DNA of 38,133 nt from Bacteroidota bacterium (lineage in GTDB: Bacteria > Bacteroidota > Bacteroidia > AKYH767-A > OLB10). The notes beneath the pieces are model-generated. The model had not been told where the DNA came from. It did no database searches and was given only the letters and a program-made list of their open reading frames with translations. The stretch spans positions 1 to 38,133 of the forward strand of contig JAHEMF010000028.1 of the NCBI GenBank assembly GCA_024643795.1, read 5' to 3'. Position numbers and translations under genes: made by a program. This document shows positions 26,003-34,287 of this stretch, piece by piece. How positions within the stretch are numbered: the stretch's first letter is position 1; each line of letters begins with the position of its first letter.

Positions 26003-26408
26003 AGGAATTAACTCTTCAAAAGCACCAGAGCCTGTAGGGCTTTACCCTCATGCTCGCAGAGTTGGGAATTTATTGTTTTTATCAGGGGTGGGGCCACGAG
26101 AAAGAGGCACAAAGAAAATTCCGGGAGTGGAACTGGATGAGGATGGTAATATAATAAGTTATGATATAGAGAAACAGTGCCATTCAGTGTTCGGAAATAT
26201 TAAAGCGATACTAGAAGATGCCGGTTCGAAATGGGAGAATATGATTGATGTAACCGTTTTTCTCACAAATATGAAAGATGACTTCCCAATTTATAACCGG
26301 GTTTATGCTGAATATTTTAAGGATGCTAACCCTTGCAGGACCACTGTGGAGATAAACTGCCTCCCAACTCCTATAGCAATTGAACTTAAAGTAATTGCAA
26401 CAATTTGA
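25992..26408 (+). CDS. RidA-family protein (2-aminomuconate deaminase-like)
   Basis: A 138-residue protein of the RidA/YjgF family. It contains LLFLSGVGPRERGTKKIPG, the insertion that resembles 2-aminomuconate deaminase more than classical RidA. YNRVYAEYF and the PCRTTVEINCLPTPIAIELKVIA tail are normal, with the conserved Arg and the Glu near the end. Family members hydrolyse enamine/imine intermediates or 2-aminomuconate in tryptophan degradation; no kynurenine-pathway gene is in the window, so the substrate is open. The ATG at 25992 is preferred. It overlaps the lipoprotein gene by 11 bases. The TTTG at its stop may serve as the -33 element of the rimP promoter. Confidence 0.87.
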   Translation: METKGINSSKAPEPVGLYPHARRVGNLLFLSGVGPRERGTKKIPGVELDEDGNIISYDIEKQCHSVFGNIKAILEDAGSKWENMIDVTVFLTNMKDDFPIYNRVYAEYFKDANPCRTTVEINCLPTPIAIELKVIATI

Positions 26409-26437
26409 CGGAACCTACTGAAAATTAACTATATTTG
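26404..26437 (+). promoter_or_regulatory. Promoter of the rimP-nusA-infB operon
   Basis: TATATTTG at 26430-26437 is a full match to the -7 consensus. TTTG at 26404-26407, 22 bp upstream, could be the -33 element, slightly beyond the usual 19-21 bp. It overlaps the stop of the RidA gene. Confidence 0.6.
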
Positions 26438-26458
26438 CACCATCAAAGCGGTGAAAGA

Positions 26459-26480
26459 GGGGACAGAGGTCCCCTTTTTT
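26459..26480 (+). terminator. Terminator-like hairpin directly before the rimP start (putative attenuator)
   Basis: GGGGAC (26459-26464) pairs perfectly with GTCCCC (26469-26474) around an AGAG loop, and six T follow (26475-26480). The rimP ATG begins two bases later, at 26482. The position between the operon promoter and the start codon argues for a leader attenuator and not the end of the RidA transcript alone. Confidence 0.7.
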
Positions 26481-26481
26481 A

Positions 26482-26958
26482 ATGATGAAAAATTTAGAAA
26501 ATAACATACAATCACTTGTAAATCAATGGATTGAAAAAACCGACATTTTTGTTGTTGAGATAAAAGTGACAGGTTCAAAGACCTGGGTTTATATTGATAA
26601 ACCGGAAGGTATTACCATCGAAGAATGCTCGTCATTATCAAGGCATTTAATGAATGAATTAGAAGGGGATGTGGAATTTGAGGCTCGTGAGCTTGAAGTT
26701 TCCTCTCCTGGAATGGATCAACCACTTAAAGTTGTTGACCAGTACAAAAGAAGAATTGGAAGAGAGCTCGACCTGAAGTTGATTGACGGAACCAGTGCAA
26801 AAGGATTGTTGAAGGCAGTGAATGTAGATGGGATCGAGATCTTACAAAAGACAGTACTAAAACAAAATAAAAAAAAGATAACACAGGAAGATCAGCGCAA
26901 ATTGCTCTTCAATGATATCAAAGAAGCAAAACTCGTATTGACATTTAAATTTAAATAA
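26482..26958 (+). CDS. rimP: Ribosome maturation factor RimP
   Basis: A 158-residue RimP, needed for 30S subunit assembly. The N-terminal domain includes VYIDKPEGITIEECSSLSRHL. The ELEVSSPGMDQPL segment matches the family signature (E)VSSPGxxRPL, with Gln for Arg. The C-terminal SH3-like domain carries LKLIDGTSAKGLLKAV. ATG at 26482 and 26485 are adjacent, and either may be used. It is the first gene of the conserved rimP-nusA-infB operon, three bases before nusA. Its start codon lies beside a terminator-like hairpin, so its translation may depend on unfolding of the leader. Confidence 0.93.
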   Translation: MMKNLENNIQSLVNQWIEKTDIFVVEIKVTGSKTWVYIDKPEGITIEECSSLSRHLMNELEGDVEFEARELEVSSPGMDQPLKVVDQYKRRIGRELDLKLIDGTSAKGLLKAVNVDGIEILQKTVLKQNKKKITQEDQRKLLFNDIKEAKLVLTFKFK

Positions 26959-26961
26959 GCA

Positions 26962-28212
26962 ATGAGCCAGACATTGGATCACACAAACTTGATCGAATCC
27001 TTCTCGGAATTTAAGGAATTCAAGAATATTGACAGGGCTACAATGATGAGCATACTTGATGACGTATTCAAAAGTATGGTTAGAAAGAAGTTTGGGTCAG
27101 ATGAGAACATTGAGGTTATCATCAACATTGATAAGGGAGACCTTGAGATATATCGGACGCGTGCTATCGTTGAAGATGGTGAAGTAGAAGATACATTCAC
27201 TCAGATATCTATAACGGATGCGCTACAGATAGACCCTGAGGTGGAAGTTGGAGAAGATATTGTTGACAGTATGAAGCTGCATGATTTTGGAAGAAGGGCA
27301 GTATTGACAGCAAGACAGAATCTTCAATCGAGGATCCTGGAATTAGAAAAAGGTAATATCTACAGAAAATACAAAGATCGTGTAGGTGAAATAATTACCG
27401 GTGAAGTTTATCAGGTTTGGAAGAAAGAAGCTTTGATTCTGGATGATGAAGGAAACGAACTTATTCTCCCTAAAACTGAGCAAATACCTTCAGATTTTTT
27501 CAGAAAAGGGGATTCAGTAAGAGCAGTTATTCTGAGAGTAGAAATGCTCAATGGAAATCCTAAGATCATTTTATCCAGAACCTCTCCGATTTTCCTTGAA
27601 AGGTTGTTCGAACAAGAAGTTCCAGAAGTTTTTGATGGACTGATAACTATAAAGAATATTGTTCGTGAACCAGGTGAAAGGGCAAAAGTAGCTGTTGAGT
27701 CTTATGATGACAGAATTGATCCGGTAGGAGCTTGTGTTGGCATGAAAGGCTCAAGGATTCATGGTATTGTTCGTGAATTGAAAAATGAGAACATTGATGT
27801 TATTAATTATACCAACAATGCAAATCTTTACATTACAAGGGCTCTTTCGCCAGCTAAGATCACATCAATCAAGCTTGATGATGAGAATATGAGAGCTTCT
27901 GTTTACATGAAGCCTGACCAGGTGTCACTTGCAATTGGAAAAGGCGGGCATAACATTCGCTTAGCAGGTCGCCTAACAGGATATGAGGTTGATGTTTACA
28001 GGGATTCTGATGATGAAGTTGAGGAGGATGTTGACCTGGATGAATTTAATGATGAAATAGATGAGTGGATCATCGAAGAACTTAAAGGTATTGGTTGTGA
28101 TACGGCTAAGAGTGTGCTTGAACTAAATGTTGAAGACCTTGTAAAAAGAACAGACCTTGAAGAAGAAACAATTAAAGAAGTTATAAGAATTCTGAGAACA
28201 GAGTTTGAATAA
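26962..28212 (+). CDS. nusA: Transcription termination/antitermination factor NusA
   Basis: A 416-residue NusA that binds RNA polymerase and nascent RNA and modulates pausing, termination and antitermination. The N-terminal domain spans about 1-130, followed by S1 (GEIITGEVYQVWKKEALIL). KH1 contains IDPVGACVGMKGSRI and KH2 contains AIGKGGHNIRLA. An acidic segment, DDEVEEDVDLDEFNDEIDEW, leads to one C-terminal helix-hairpin repeat. Length fits Bacteroidota NusA. It is co-transcribed with rimP and infB. E. coli NusA represses its own operon, so the rimP hairpin is a natural candidate target here; that link is inferred. Confidence 0.96.
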   Translation: MSQTLDHTNLIESFSEFKEFKNIDRATMMSILDDVFKSMVRKKFGSDENIEVIINIDKGDLEIYRTRAIVEDGEVEDTFTQISITDALQIDPEVEVGEDIVDSMKLHDFGRRAVLTARQNLQSRILELEKGNIYRKYKDRVGEIITGEVYQVWKKEALILDDEGNELILPKTEQIPSDFFRKGDSVRAVILRVEMLNGNPKIILSRTSPIFLERLFEQEVPEVFDGLITIKNIVREPGERAKVAVESYDDRIDPVGACVGMKGSRIHGIVRELKNENIDVINYTNNANLYITRALSPAKITSIKLDDENMRASVYMKPDQVSLAIGKGGHNIRLAGRLTGYEVDVYRDSDDEVEEDVDLDEFNDEIDEWIIEELKGIGCDTAKSVLELNVEDLVKRTDLEEETIKEVIRILRTEFE

Positions 28213-28243
28213 GCGTATAAATTAACTGACATTAATTAAAACT

Positions 28244-28250
28244 AAGGAGG
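28244..28250 (+). promoter_or_regulatory. Strong Shine-Dalgarno upstream of infB
   Basis: AAGGAGG, a perfect complement of the 16S anti-SD core, lies 10 bases before the infB ATG. None of the neighbouring genes has a comparable site, and Bacteroidota mRNAs generally lack one. Confidence 0.75.
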
Positions 28251-28260
28251 ATTATTCGGA

Positions 28261-31107
28261 ATGCCCGAAACAAGCAAACAAGTAAAATTGATTAAAGTGC
28301 TTAAGGAATTAAGCATTGGGATGGATACTGCTATTGAATTCCTAGGGAAACATGGATTTGAAATAGACAAAAATCCTAATGTGAGAATTACTGTCGAGGC
28401 ATATGACATACTCCAGAATGAGTTTCAGGGAGATAAAAAGCTCAAGCAAGATGCTGAGGAAATTACTACCACCAAGTTTAAAAAAGATTCCATAGTAATT
28501 GAGGCAAAGCCGGCGACAGGTGAGCCTGTGGTAGAAAAAGATCCTGCTGAAGCTATTGATGATAAGCTTGAGCGTGATCTTATTCAGATCAAACAGGAAG
28601 CCGCGGAAAAAGAGCAGCCTGTTAAAAAAGCTGCAAAGAAAAAGACAAAAGCAAAAGAAGAGCCCGCTTTAGAAGAAGCAGATACAGTAAAAAGTAAAGT
28701 TAAAAGTCGTGAGCCTAAAGTTGTTGGAAAAATTGAATTAGAAGAAAAACCCAAAAAGAAAACAACGAACAAGACTGAAAAAGTTGCCGAAAAATCTGAG
28801 GATGTTATAGCTGAAGATGAGAAGGGGAAGCAAAAAGAAGTAGACACCCCAACGGATACTCCTAAGGAAATTGAAGAAAAGGAAGTGCCTGCAGTTGAGG
28901 CAAAAAATGAAAGCAAGGAAGTTACAGAAACACCCGCAGCTGATGTTGAGCCTCAGGGTCCTTATCGAGTAGATAGGGATAAGCTGTCAGGACCTACTAT
29001 TGTTGGTAAGATTGATCTTCCTGAAAAGGCAAAGAAAAAGCCAGTAGCGTCCTCGTCAATGTCTGGAGAAGACCGCAGAAAAAAGAAGAGAAAGCGCACA
29101 GAAAAGAAAGTAAATATTGACGAAACTATAAGTCAAAAACAAGCACCGGGACAATATCGTAAAACCACTGCCAAGCCTAAACGTTCAGATAAAACGGCCA
29201 GGGTTGAGCCAACAGATAAGGAGATCCAGGATCAGATCAAAGCAACACTTGCCCGTTTAAGCGGCGGAGGTTCAAAAACCAAGTCTTCTAAATACAGAAA
29301 GGAAAAACGAGAGGCCAGGCAACGTGAGGAGGAGGAAGCAACAACCACTACAGAAAAGCTGATCAAGGTTACAGAATTTGTTTCAGCTAATGAACTTGCG
29401 AAAATGATGAACGTTAATGTAACGGAGATCATTGCAAAATGTATGGAGCTAGGTTTGTTTGTAAGTATAAACCAACGACTTGATGCGGAAACTATAACTA
29501 TTGTTGCTGAAGAATTTGGCTATAAAACAGAGTTTGTTTCTGTAGATGTTCAGGAAGCAATTCAGGAAGGTCCAGATGATCCTGATGCTCTTATTTCAAG
29601 AGCACCGATTGTAACTGTTATGGGTCACGTAGACCACGGTAAAACATCATTACTTGACTACGTTAGGAAATCTAATGTAATTGCAGGGGAAGCCGGTGGA
29701 ATTACCCAGCACATTGGTGCTTATGAAGTTACACTTGAAGGTGGTAAAAAGATTACATTCCTTGACACTCCAGGTCACGAAGCTTTTACAGCGATGCGTG
29801 CAAGAGGAGCTAAAGTTACGGATGTCGCAATCATTGTAATTTCAGCAGATGATAGTGTGATGCCTCAAACAGTTGAAGCCATAAATCACGCACAAGCTGC
29901 TGGAGTACCTATTGTTTTTGCTATTAACAAGATTGATAAACCCGGTGCTCAACCCGAAAAAATAAAAGAACAATTATCTAATATGAATATCCTTGTTGAG
30001 GATTGGGGAGGTAAATACCAATGTCAAGAGATCTCAGCAAAACAAGGATTGAATATTGATCAGCTTCTGGAAAAAGTATTGCTTGAAGCAGAGTTGTTGG
30101 ACCTTAAAGCAAATCCAAATAAAAATGCAGTGGGTACAGTAATTGAATCTACACTTGATAAAGGAAGAGGATATGTAACTACCATGCTAGTGCAGGCAGG
30201 TACTATTAATGTTGGTGATATTGTATTAGCTGGATGTTATTCGGGCCGGGTAAAAGCACTTACCAATGAAAGGGGTAATAGGCTTCAGCAGGCAGGTCCG
30301 TCACAACCAGTGATCATGCTCGGAATGTCAGGTGCACCTCAGGCAGGAGACCAGTTCAATGTGATGGATGATGAGAGAGAGACGCGTGATATTGCCAACA
30401 AGAGATTACAGCTTCAGCGTGAGCAGGGAATACGTACTCATAAGCATATAACACTTGATGAGATCGGTCGCCGACTTGCAGTTGGTAATTTTAAAGAACT
30501 GAATCTTATAGTGAAAGGAGATGTTGATGGAAGTATTGAGGCACTTTCTGATTCATTACTAAAACTATCAACTGAAGAAATACAGGTTAATGTAATACAT
30601 AAATCTGTAGGAGCAATATCTGAATCAGATGTATTGCTTGCGTCAGCTTCTGAAGCTATTATCATAGGTTTCCAGGTGAGACCTTCTGTTAGTGCAAGAA
30701 AACTTGCCGAGCATGAACAGATTGATATAAGACTGTATTCTATTATATACGACGCTATCAATGAGGTTAAAGATGCAATGGAAGGAATGCTTGCACCTGA
30801 ATATGAAGAAAAGATCATCTGTAACATTGAAGTCAGGGATGTATTTAAAATTCCTAAAGCCGGAACAATTGCCGGTTGCATGGTTTTGGATGGTAAAGTA
30901 AACAGGAATACAAAAGTGAGAGTGATACGCGATGGTATCGTTACCTATACAGGCGAGCTTGCATCTTTGAAGCGTTTTAAGGATGATGTTAAAGAAGTAG
31001 CTAGCGGGTATGAGTGTGGACTGGCAATTGCAAATTTCAATGATATCAAAGTTGGTGATATCGTTGAAGGGTACGAGCAAGTAGCTGTGAAAAGAACTCT
31101 AGCCTAA
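28261..31107 (+). CDS. infB: Translation initiation factor IF-2
   Basis: A 948-residue initiation GTPase that brings fMet-tRNA to the 30S subunit. The N-terminus has an IF2_N-type module (residues 1-55) and then a Lys/Glu-rich, low-complexity linker to about 340. A second IF2_N module ([14 protein letters not shown] region) follows. The G domain carries GHVDHGKT at 455-462, DTPGHE at 502-507 and NKID at 556-559. Domains II, III and C2 complete the protein. Length and long linker are normal for this phylum. A strong Shine-Dalgarno precedes the ATG. A hairpin terminator follows the stop. Confidence 0.97.
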   Translation: MPETSKQVKLIKVLKELSIGMDTAIEFLGKHGFEIDKNPNVRITVEAYDILQNEFQGDKKLKQDAEEITTTKFKKDSIVIEAKPATGEPVVEKDPAEAIDDKLERDLIQIKQEAAEKEQPVKKAAKKKTKAKEEPALEEADTVKSKVKSREPKVVGKIELEEKPKKKTTNKTEKVAEKSEDVIAEDEKGKQKEVDTPTDTPKEIEEKEVPAVEAKNESKEVTETPAADVEPQGPYRVDRDKLSGPTIVGKIDLPEKAKKKPVASSSMSGEDRRKKKRKRTEKKVNIDETISQKQAPGQYRKTTAKPKRSDKTARVEPTDKEIQDQIKATLARLSGGGSKTKSSKYRKEKREARQREEEEATTTTEKLIKVTEFVSANELAKMMNVNVTEIIAKCMELGLFVSINQRLDAETITIVAEEFGYKTEFVSVDVQEAIQEGPDDPDALISRAPIVTVMGHVDHGKTSLLDYVRKSNVIAGEAGGITQHIGAYEVTLEGGKKITFLDTPGHEAFTAMRARGAKVTDVAIIVISADDSVMPQTVEAINHAQAAGVPIVFAINKIDKPGAQPEKIKEQLSNMNILVEDWGGKYQCQEISAKQGLNIDQLLEKVLLEAELLDLKANPNKNAVGTVIESTLDKGRGYVTTMLVQAGTINVGDIVLAGCYSGRVKALTNERGNRLQQAGPSQPVIMLGMSGAPQAGDQFNVMDDERETRDIANKRLQLQREQGIRTHKHITLDEIGRRLAVGNFKELNLIVKGDVDGSIEALSDSLLKLSTEEIQVNVIHKSVGAISESDVLLASASEAIIIGFQVRPSVSARKLAEHEQIDIRLYSIIYDAINEVKDAMEGMLAPEYEEKIICNIEVRDVFKIPKAGTIAGCMVLDGKVNRNTKVRVIRDGIVTYTGELASLKRFKDDVKEVASGYECGLAIANFNDIKVGDIVEGYEQVAVKRTLA

Positions 31108-31149
31108 GCGTCTGTAAATCAACCACATAATAGACTTATTGCCAAATTA

Positions 31150-31193
31150 ACGGGCATCTGTAACATCTAGGTACAGGTGCCCGTCTTATTTTT
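31150..31193 (+). terminator. Intrinsic terminator after infB, overlapping the ECF sigma gene promoter
   Basis: A 13-bp stem (31150-31162 with 31172-31184, one G-U pair) with a nine-base loop is followed by CTTATTTTT. It is the strongest intrinsic terminator in the window. The putative ECF promoter of the next gene lies inside the same bases: TGTAACA at 31159-31165 and CGTC at 31182-31185. Confidence 0.85.
31159..31185 (+). promoter_or_regulatory. Putative autoregulated ECF promoter of the sigma factor gene
   Basis: TGTAACA (31159-31165), 16 bp, CGTC (31182-31185), then TTATTT. Identical boxes and spacing occur before both GIN-domain genes. The sigma gene ATG is 41 bases downstream at 31226. 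Confidence 0.65.
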
Positions 31194-31225
31194 AATCTAA
31201 GGCAATTGAGATTACCTTCGAATTC

Positions 31226-31711
31226 ATGACTCCGGCAGAATACAATAAATGTGTTGACCTTTTTTCAGATGGGGTGTACAGATTTATCCTTCATAACCTG
31301 AAAGATAGAGATGACTCACATGATGTTGTGCAGGACACATACGAGAAATTGTGGATTCACCATGAGTCTGTGAATTTCGAAAAGGCAAAGTCGTACATCT
31401 TCACAACAGCGTATCGTACTATGATCGACAGAATCAGAAAAAATAAGCGGATAGAAAAGATGGAGGACCATCACTTAGATATGCTGACAAATAATCAAGA
31501 ATATAAAGGGTTAAAAAAAATATTGCAGGAAGCTCTGAAAAAACTACCTGAGATTCAGAGGGTATCGATCATGCTAAGAGATTACGAGGGATATAGCTAT
31601 AAAGAGATTGGTGACATAACCGGACTCAATGAATCACAGGTTAAAGTGTATATATACAGAGCAAGACTTTCAATGAAAAACTTTATTGGGTCACTTGAAA
31701 ATGTTATTTAA
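31226..31711 (+). CDS. ECF-type RNA polymerase sigma factor
   Basis: A 161-residue group 4 sigma factor. Region 2 contains DVVQDTYEKLWIHHE, with the YIFTTAYRTMIDRIRK helix that reads the -10 element. Region 4 contains RVSIMLRDYEGYSYKEIGDITGLNESQVKVYIYRARLSMK, the helix-turn-helix that reads the -35. There is no extra domain. The anti-sigma gene follows after five bases, then a GIN/barrel gene. An ECF-type promoter element shared with the two GIN genes lies upstream, so it probably activates its own transcription. It is distinct from the FecI-type sigma factors, as no TonB receptor is adjacent. Confidence 0.93.
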   Translation: MTPAEYNKCVDLFSDGVYRFILHNLKDRDDSHDVVQDTYEKLWIHHESVNFEKAKSYIFTTAYRTMIDRIRKNKRIEKMEDHHLDMLTNNQEYKGLKKILQEALKKLPEIQRVSIMLRDYEGYSYKEIGDITGLNESQVKVYIYRARLSMKNFIGSLENVI

Positions 31712-31716
31712 AGCTC

Positions 31717-32838
31717 ATGAACATCAACAGAAATAATTATGAAAGCTGGTTGTTAGATTATCTCGATGATAATTTAACTGCTGAAGAAAAGCACTGTGTT
31801 GAGGAGTTCCTGAGTGTTAACCCTGATATACATGAAGAGTTCCAGCAGGTACAAGAGTTCAAAATAGAACCCCCGGAAACAACATTCAAGTTTAAACACT
31901 CATTGAAGAAACAGGAGCTTATAGTTGAGCCGACAGGGATTGACTCACAAATAATTGCTGCAATTGAAAATGATCTTAGTGAAAAGGAAACATTAGAATT
32001 GAAGCAACAAATGATTGCCGATGAGGAAACGCTGAATACATATAAACTATTTCAACTCACGAAGTTGCAAGCCAATGATGAAATCACTTTTTCCGGTAAA
32101 CAAAAATTGAGACAACCGATCCCTTTGAGTTCATATAATAACAATCGAAGGGTGATGTTTGCTGTAGCAGCAGCTCTTATAATTATTTTTATTTCAGTCG
32201 CATTGTTGTCGATATTTAATGCTAACAGGTCGGTTATAGATGTTGCCTCAAATGATTCAAATGAAGAACTTCAAAAGAATGAACTAATCTCGAAACAGGT
32301 AAATAGGAATGAAGCATTGAAGACAGAAATAGAAACCCTATCGAATCTGGGAAAATCCGAAGTTGAGAATGTGTCAAAGGCCGAGCCCGATGCTCCACTA
32401 TCACCTGCTCCTCCTATGAAAACTACCAATGAGATCAAAAGATCGGTGGCTGACAAAGAAATCAGATCAGTTGAAATAGCTGCTTTGCAGCCCAATCAAC
32501 CCGAGTTGATGGATCAGAAGGCGATTTCAAATACAATTTATACTGATCCTCTGAATGTGCAGATACAACCACAAAATCAAGAGTATTTAAGCTTAGGAGA
32601 TGGGTTGGCAACTTTGGCCAAAAAGGAATTGGCAAGATCCATCGAAAATGAAGGGAATGCCGAACTGGCGCTTGAAGATGACAGTTATAAAAAGGTCAGA
32701 TTACTCGATGTTGTAGGGCTTGGCATCGGAAAACTTAGTAAGAATAAAGTAAAATTGAATCCGGCGTATAACGAAAACGGGGAACTGGTTTCATATAAAC
32801 TTAAAGCAGGAGATGTTGGACTTGAGAAAAGAAGATAG
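31717..32838 (+). CDS. Membrane-anchored anti-sigma factor (non-zinc)
   Basis: A 373-residue protein with a cytosolic N-part, one membrane helix at about 147-167 (MFAVAAALIIIFISVALLSIF) and a long periplasmic tail. The first module (about 8-50, YESWLLDYLDDNLTAEEKHCVEEFL) and the second (about 76-117, IENDLSEKETLELKQQMIADEE) have the same helix pattern. They look like tandem anti-sigma domains lacking the zinc-binding His/Cys set. The tail is Gln/Asn-rich, with conserved-looking KVRLLDVVGLGIGKLSKNKV near the end. Position directly behind the ECF gene supports the anti-sigma call. The signal it senses is unknown. Confidence 0.8.
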   Translation: MNINRNNYESWLLDYLDDNLTAEEKHCVEEFLSVNPDIHEEFQQVQEFKIEPPETTFKFKHSLKKQELIVEPTGIDSQIIAAIENDLSEKETLELKQQMIADEETLNTYKLFQLTKLQANDEITFSGKQKLRQPIPLSSYNNNRRVMFAVAAALIIIFISVALLSIFNANRSVIDVASNDSNEELQKNELISKQVNRNEALKTEIETLSNLGKSEVENVSKAEPDAPLSPAPPMKTTNEIKRSVADKEIRSVEIAALQPNQPELMDQKAISNTIYTDPLNVQIQPQNQEYLSLGDGLATLAKKELARSIENEGNAELALEDDSYKKVRLLDVVGLGIGKLSKNKVKLNPAYNENGELVSYKLKAGDVGLEKRR

Positions 32839-32845
32839 GGTCTGT

Positions 32846-32872
32846 TGTAACAAACAAATAAAACCAGGCGTC
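32846..32872 (+). promoter_or_regulatory. Putative ECF promoter upstream of the GIN/beta-barrel gene
   Basis: TGTAACA (32846-32852), 16 bp, CGTC (32869-32872), then TTATTT, the same sequence as at the sigma gene. The ATG follows 19 bp later at 32892. It would allow separate transcription of this gene from the sigma and anti-sigma genes. Confidence 0.65.
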
Positions 32873-32891
32873 TTATTTAGAAAACAGGAAT

Positions 32892-34280
32892 ATGAAAAAT
32901 TATAAAGTAATAACATTAGTATTTGCACTTCTTATTTTATCTCAGTTGGAAGTGTATTCTCAAACAGGAGCTGCAAACATCCGGAAAGTAACGATCAGTA
33001 ATTCAGCAACCGTTGAATATGTAAAAAGTGAGACATCTAAATTGTTGGTTAATGGACTTGAATATGATCAACCATCTTCCAACTACTATAGGATCAAGAA
33101 TGGCGATGAATTAATTGTTCAGGGAAAGGAGGATGTAAAAATTTCTGTTTATGCTCCCTTTTTAGATGAGATCTCCATCCCTGGAACAGGGAAATTCTAT
33201 ACCGATGATATCATCCAGACAGACAATCTTGTTCTTGATGTTTCAGGAGTTGGAAAACTTGACCTTAATGTTATTGTAAAGCGGTTGGATCTTGATATCA
33301 GTGGAAGTGGGAAAGTTGAAATAGAAGGTAAATGTGATGAGCTAAATGCAGAATTATCAGGGGCGGGTAAGCTGTCTGCATCTGATCTTGAAGTAAACAA
33401 GGCAACTTTCAATATTACCGGTGCAGGGAAAGCCGTAGTTGATGTGCGTGAAGAATTGAATGCAAACATCAGCGGTGCAGGTTCTGTAAGCTATGTGACG
33501 AAACCGCCTGTGGTAAACAAAAATGTGACCGGCATTGGTGTGGTTGGTGAAGGAACTGAAATGGGAAATGATACCACCCGGATAATGCTAGGCACCACTC
33601 GGATCCTTATCATCGGTGAGGATGATAAATTTGAGATCAAGCGCGATGACGGCCTGGTTAAAGGGCACTGGGCAGGATTTGAAATGGGAGTTAATATGCT
33701 GGTGGATGACAAGTTTTCCAATGAAGCTCCGCAAGGGTATGATTTTCTTGATCTGAATCTGAATAAATCAGTTGCAGTAAATTTAAATTTGATCGATTAT
33801 GAAGCCAAACTTAGTGGCAGAAATGTGATGCTGATAACTGGACTTGGGGTATCCTGGAACAACTACAGATTCAGATCAGATTTGTACTTGGACCCTGAAT
33901 CAAAGGAGGTTTCAGCAATAAACGATTCACTCTCCTATTCTAAAAATAAACTGGTTGTAAGCTATTTAAATGTACCATTACTCTTTGAATTCAACACAAG
34001 TGAATTCACTAATCGGAGCGTTCATTTGTCTGTCGGAGTAATTGGCGGGTTAAGATTAGGGTCTCATGTAAAGTTGGTCAGATCTGCTGACGGAGACAAA
34101 TACAAGAAGAAGTTGTATGATAACTTTAACTTAAACCCTTTCAAGTTTGATGCTTCAGTGAGATTCGGATATAGAAACTTTACGATATTCGGAACATATT
34201 CGCTGAATAACTTTTTCAAAGACAGCAAAGACCCTGAATTACATCCGGTAACGGTAGGAATAAGGTTAGTAGGCTGGTAA
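32892..34280 (+). CDS. GIN-domain (DUF2807) protein fused to an outer-membrane beta-barrel
   Basis: A 462-residue protein with a signal peptide (about 1-24, ending LEVYSQ). A DUF2807 GIN domain follows (about 27-220) with the repeated I-S/T-G-(A/S)-G motif (LDVSGVGK, LDISGSGK, AELSGAGK, NITGAGK, ANISGAG). A C-terminal region of about 220 residues has barrel-type strands and ends in Trp (GIRLVGW), as in PorT-like proteins. The GIN part resembles the secreted GIN protein at 12791. It follows the anti-sigma gene by 53 bp and carries its own ECF-type promoter, so it is likely an output of the sigma factor. Function unknown; an envelope adhesion or stress role is plausible. Confidence 0.85.
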   Translation: MKNYKVITLVFALLILSQLEVYSQTGAANIRKVTISNSATVEYVKSETSKLLVNGLEYDQPSSNYYRIKNGDELIVQGKEDVKISVYAPFLDEISIPGTGKFYTDDIIQTDNLVLDVSGVGKLDLNVIVKRLDLDISGSGKVEIEGKCDELNAELSGAGKLSASDLEVNKATFNITGAGKAVVDVREELNANISGAGSVSYVTKPPVVNKNVTGIGVVGEGTEMGNDTTRIMLGTTRILIIGEDDKFEIKRDDGLVKGHWAGFEMGVNMLVDDKFSNEAPQGYDFLDLNLNKSVAVNLNLIDYEAKLSGRNVMLITGLGVSWNNYRFRSDLYLDPESKEVSAINDSLSYSKNKLVVSYLNVPLLFEFNTSEFTNRSVHLSVGVIGGLRLGSHVKLVRSADGDKYKKKLYDNFNLNPFKFDASVRFGYRNFTIFGTYSLNNFFKDSKDPELHPVTVGIRLVGW

Positions 34281-34287
34281 GATAATA

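Noticed and set aside
30438-31080. Two minus-strand open frames of about 145 codons inside infB
   Set aside because: They lie opposite the conserved C-terminal domains of IF-2 and show no family features; the opposite strand of a conserved gene explains them.
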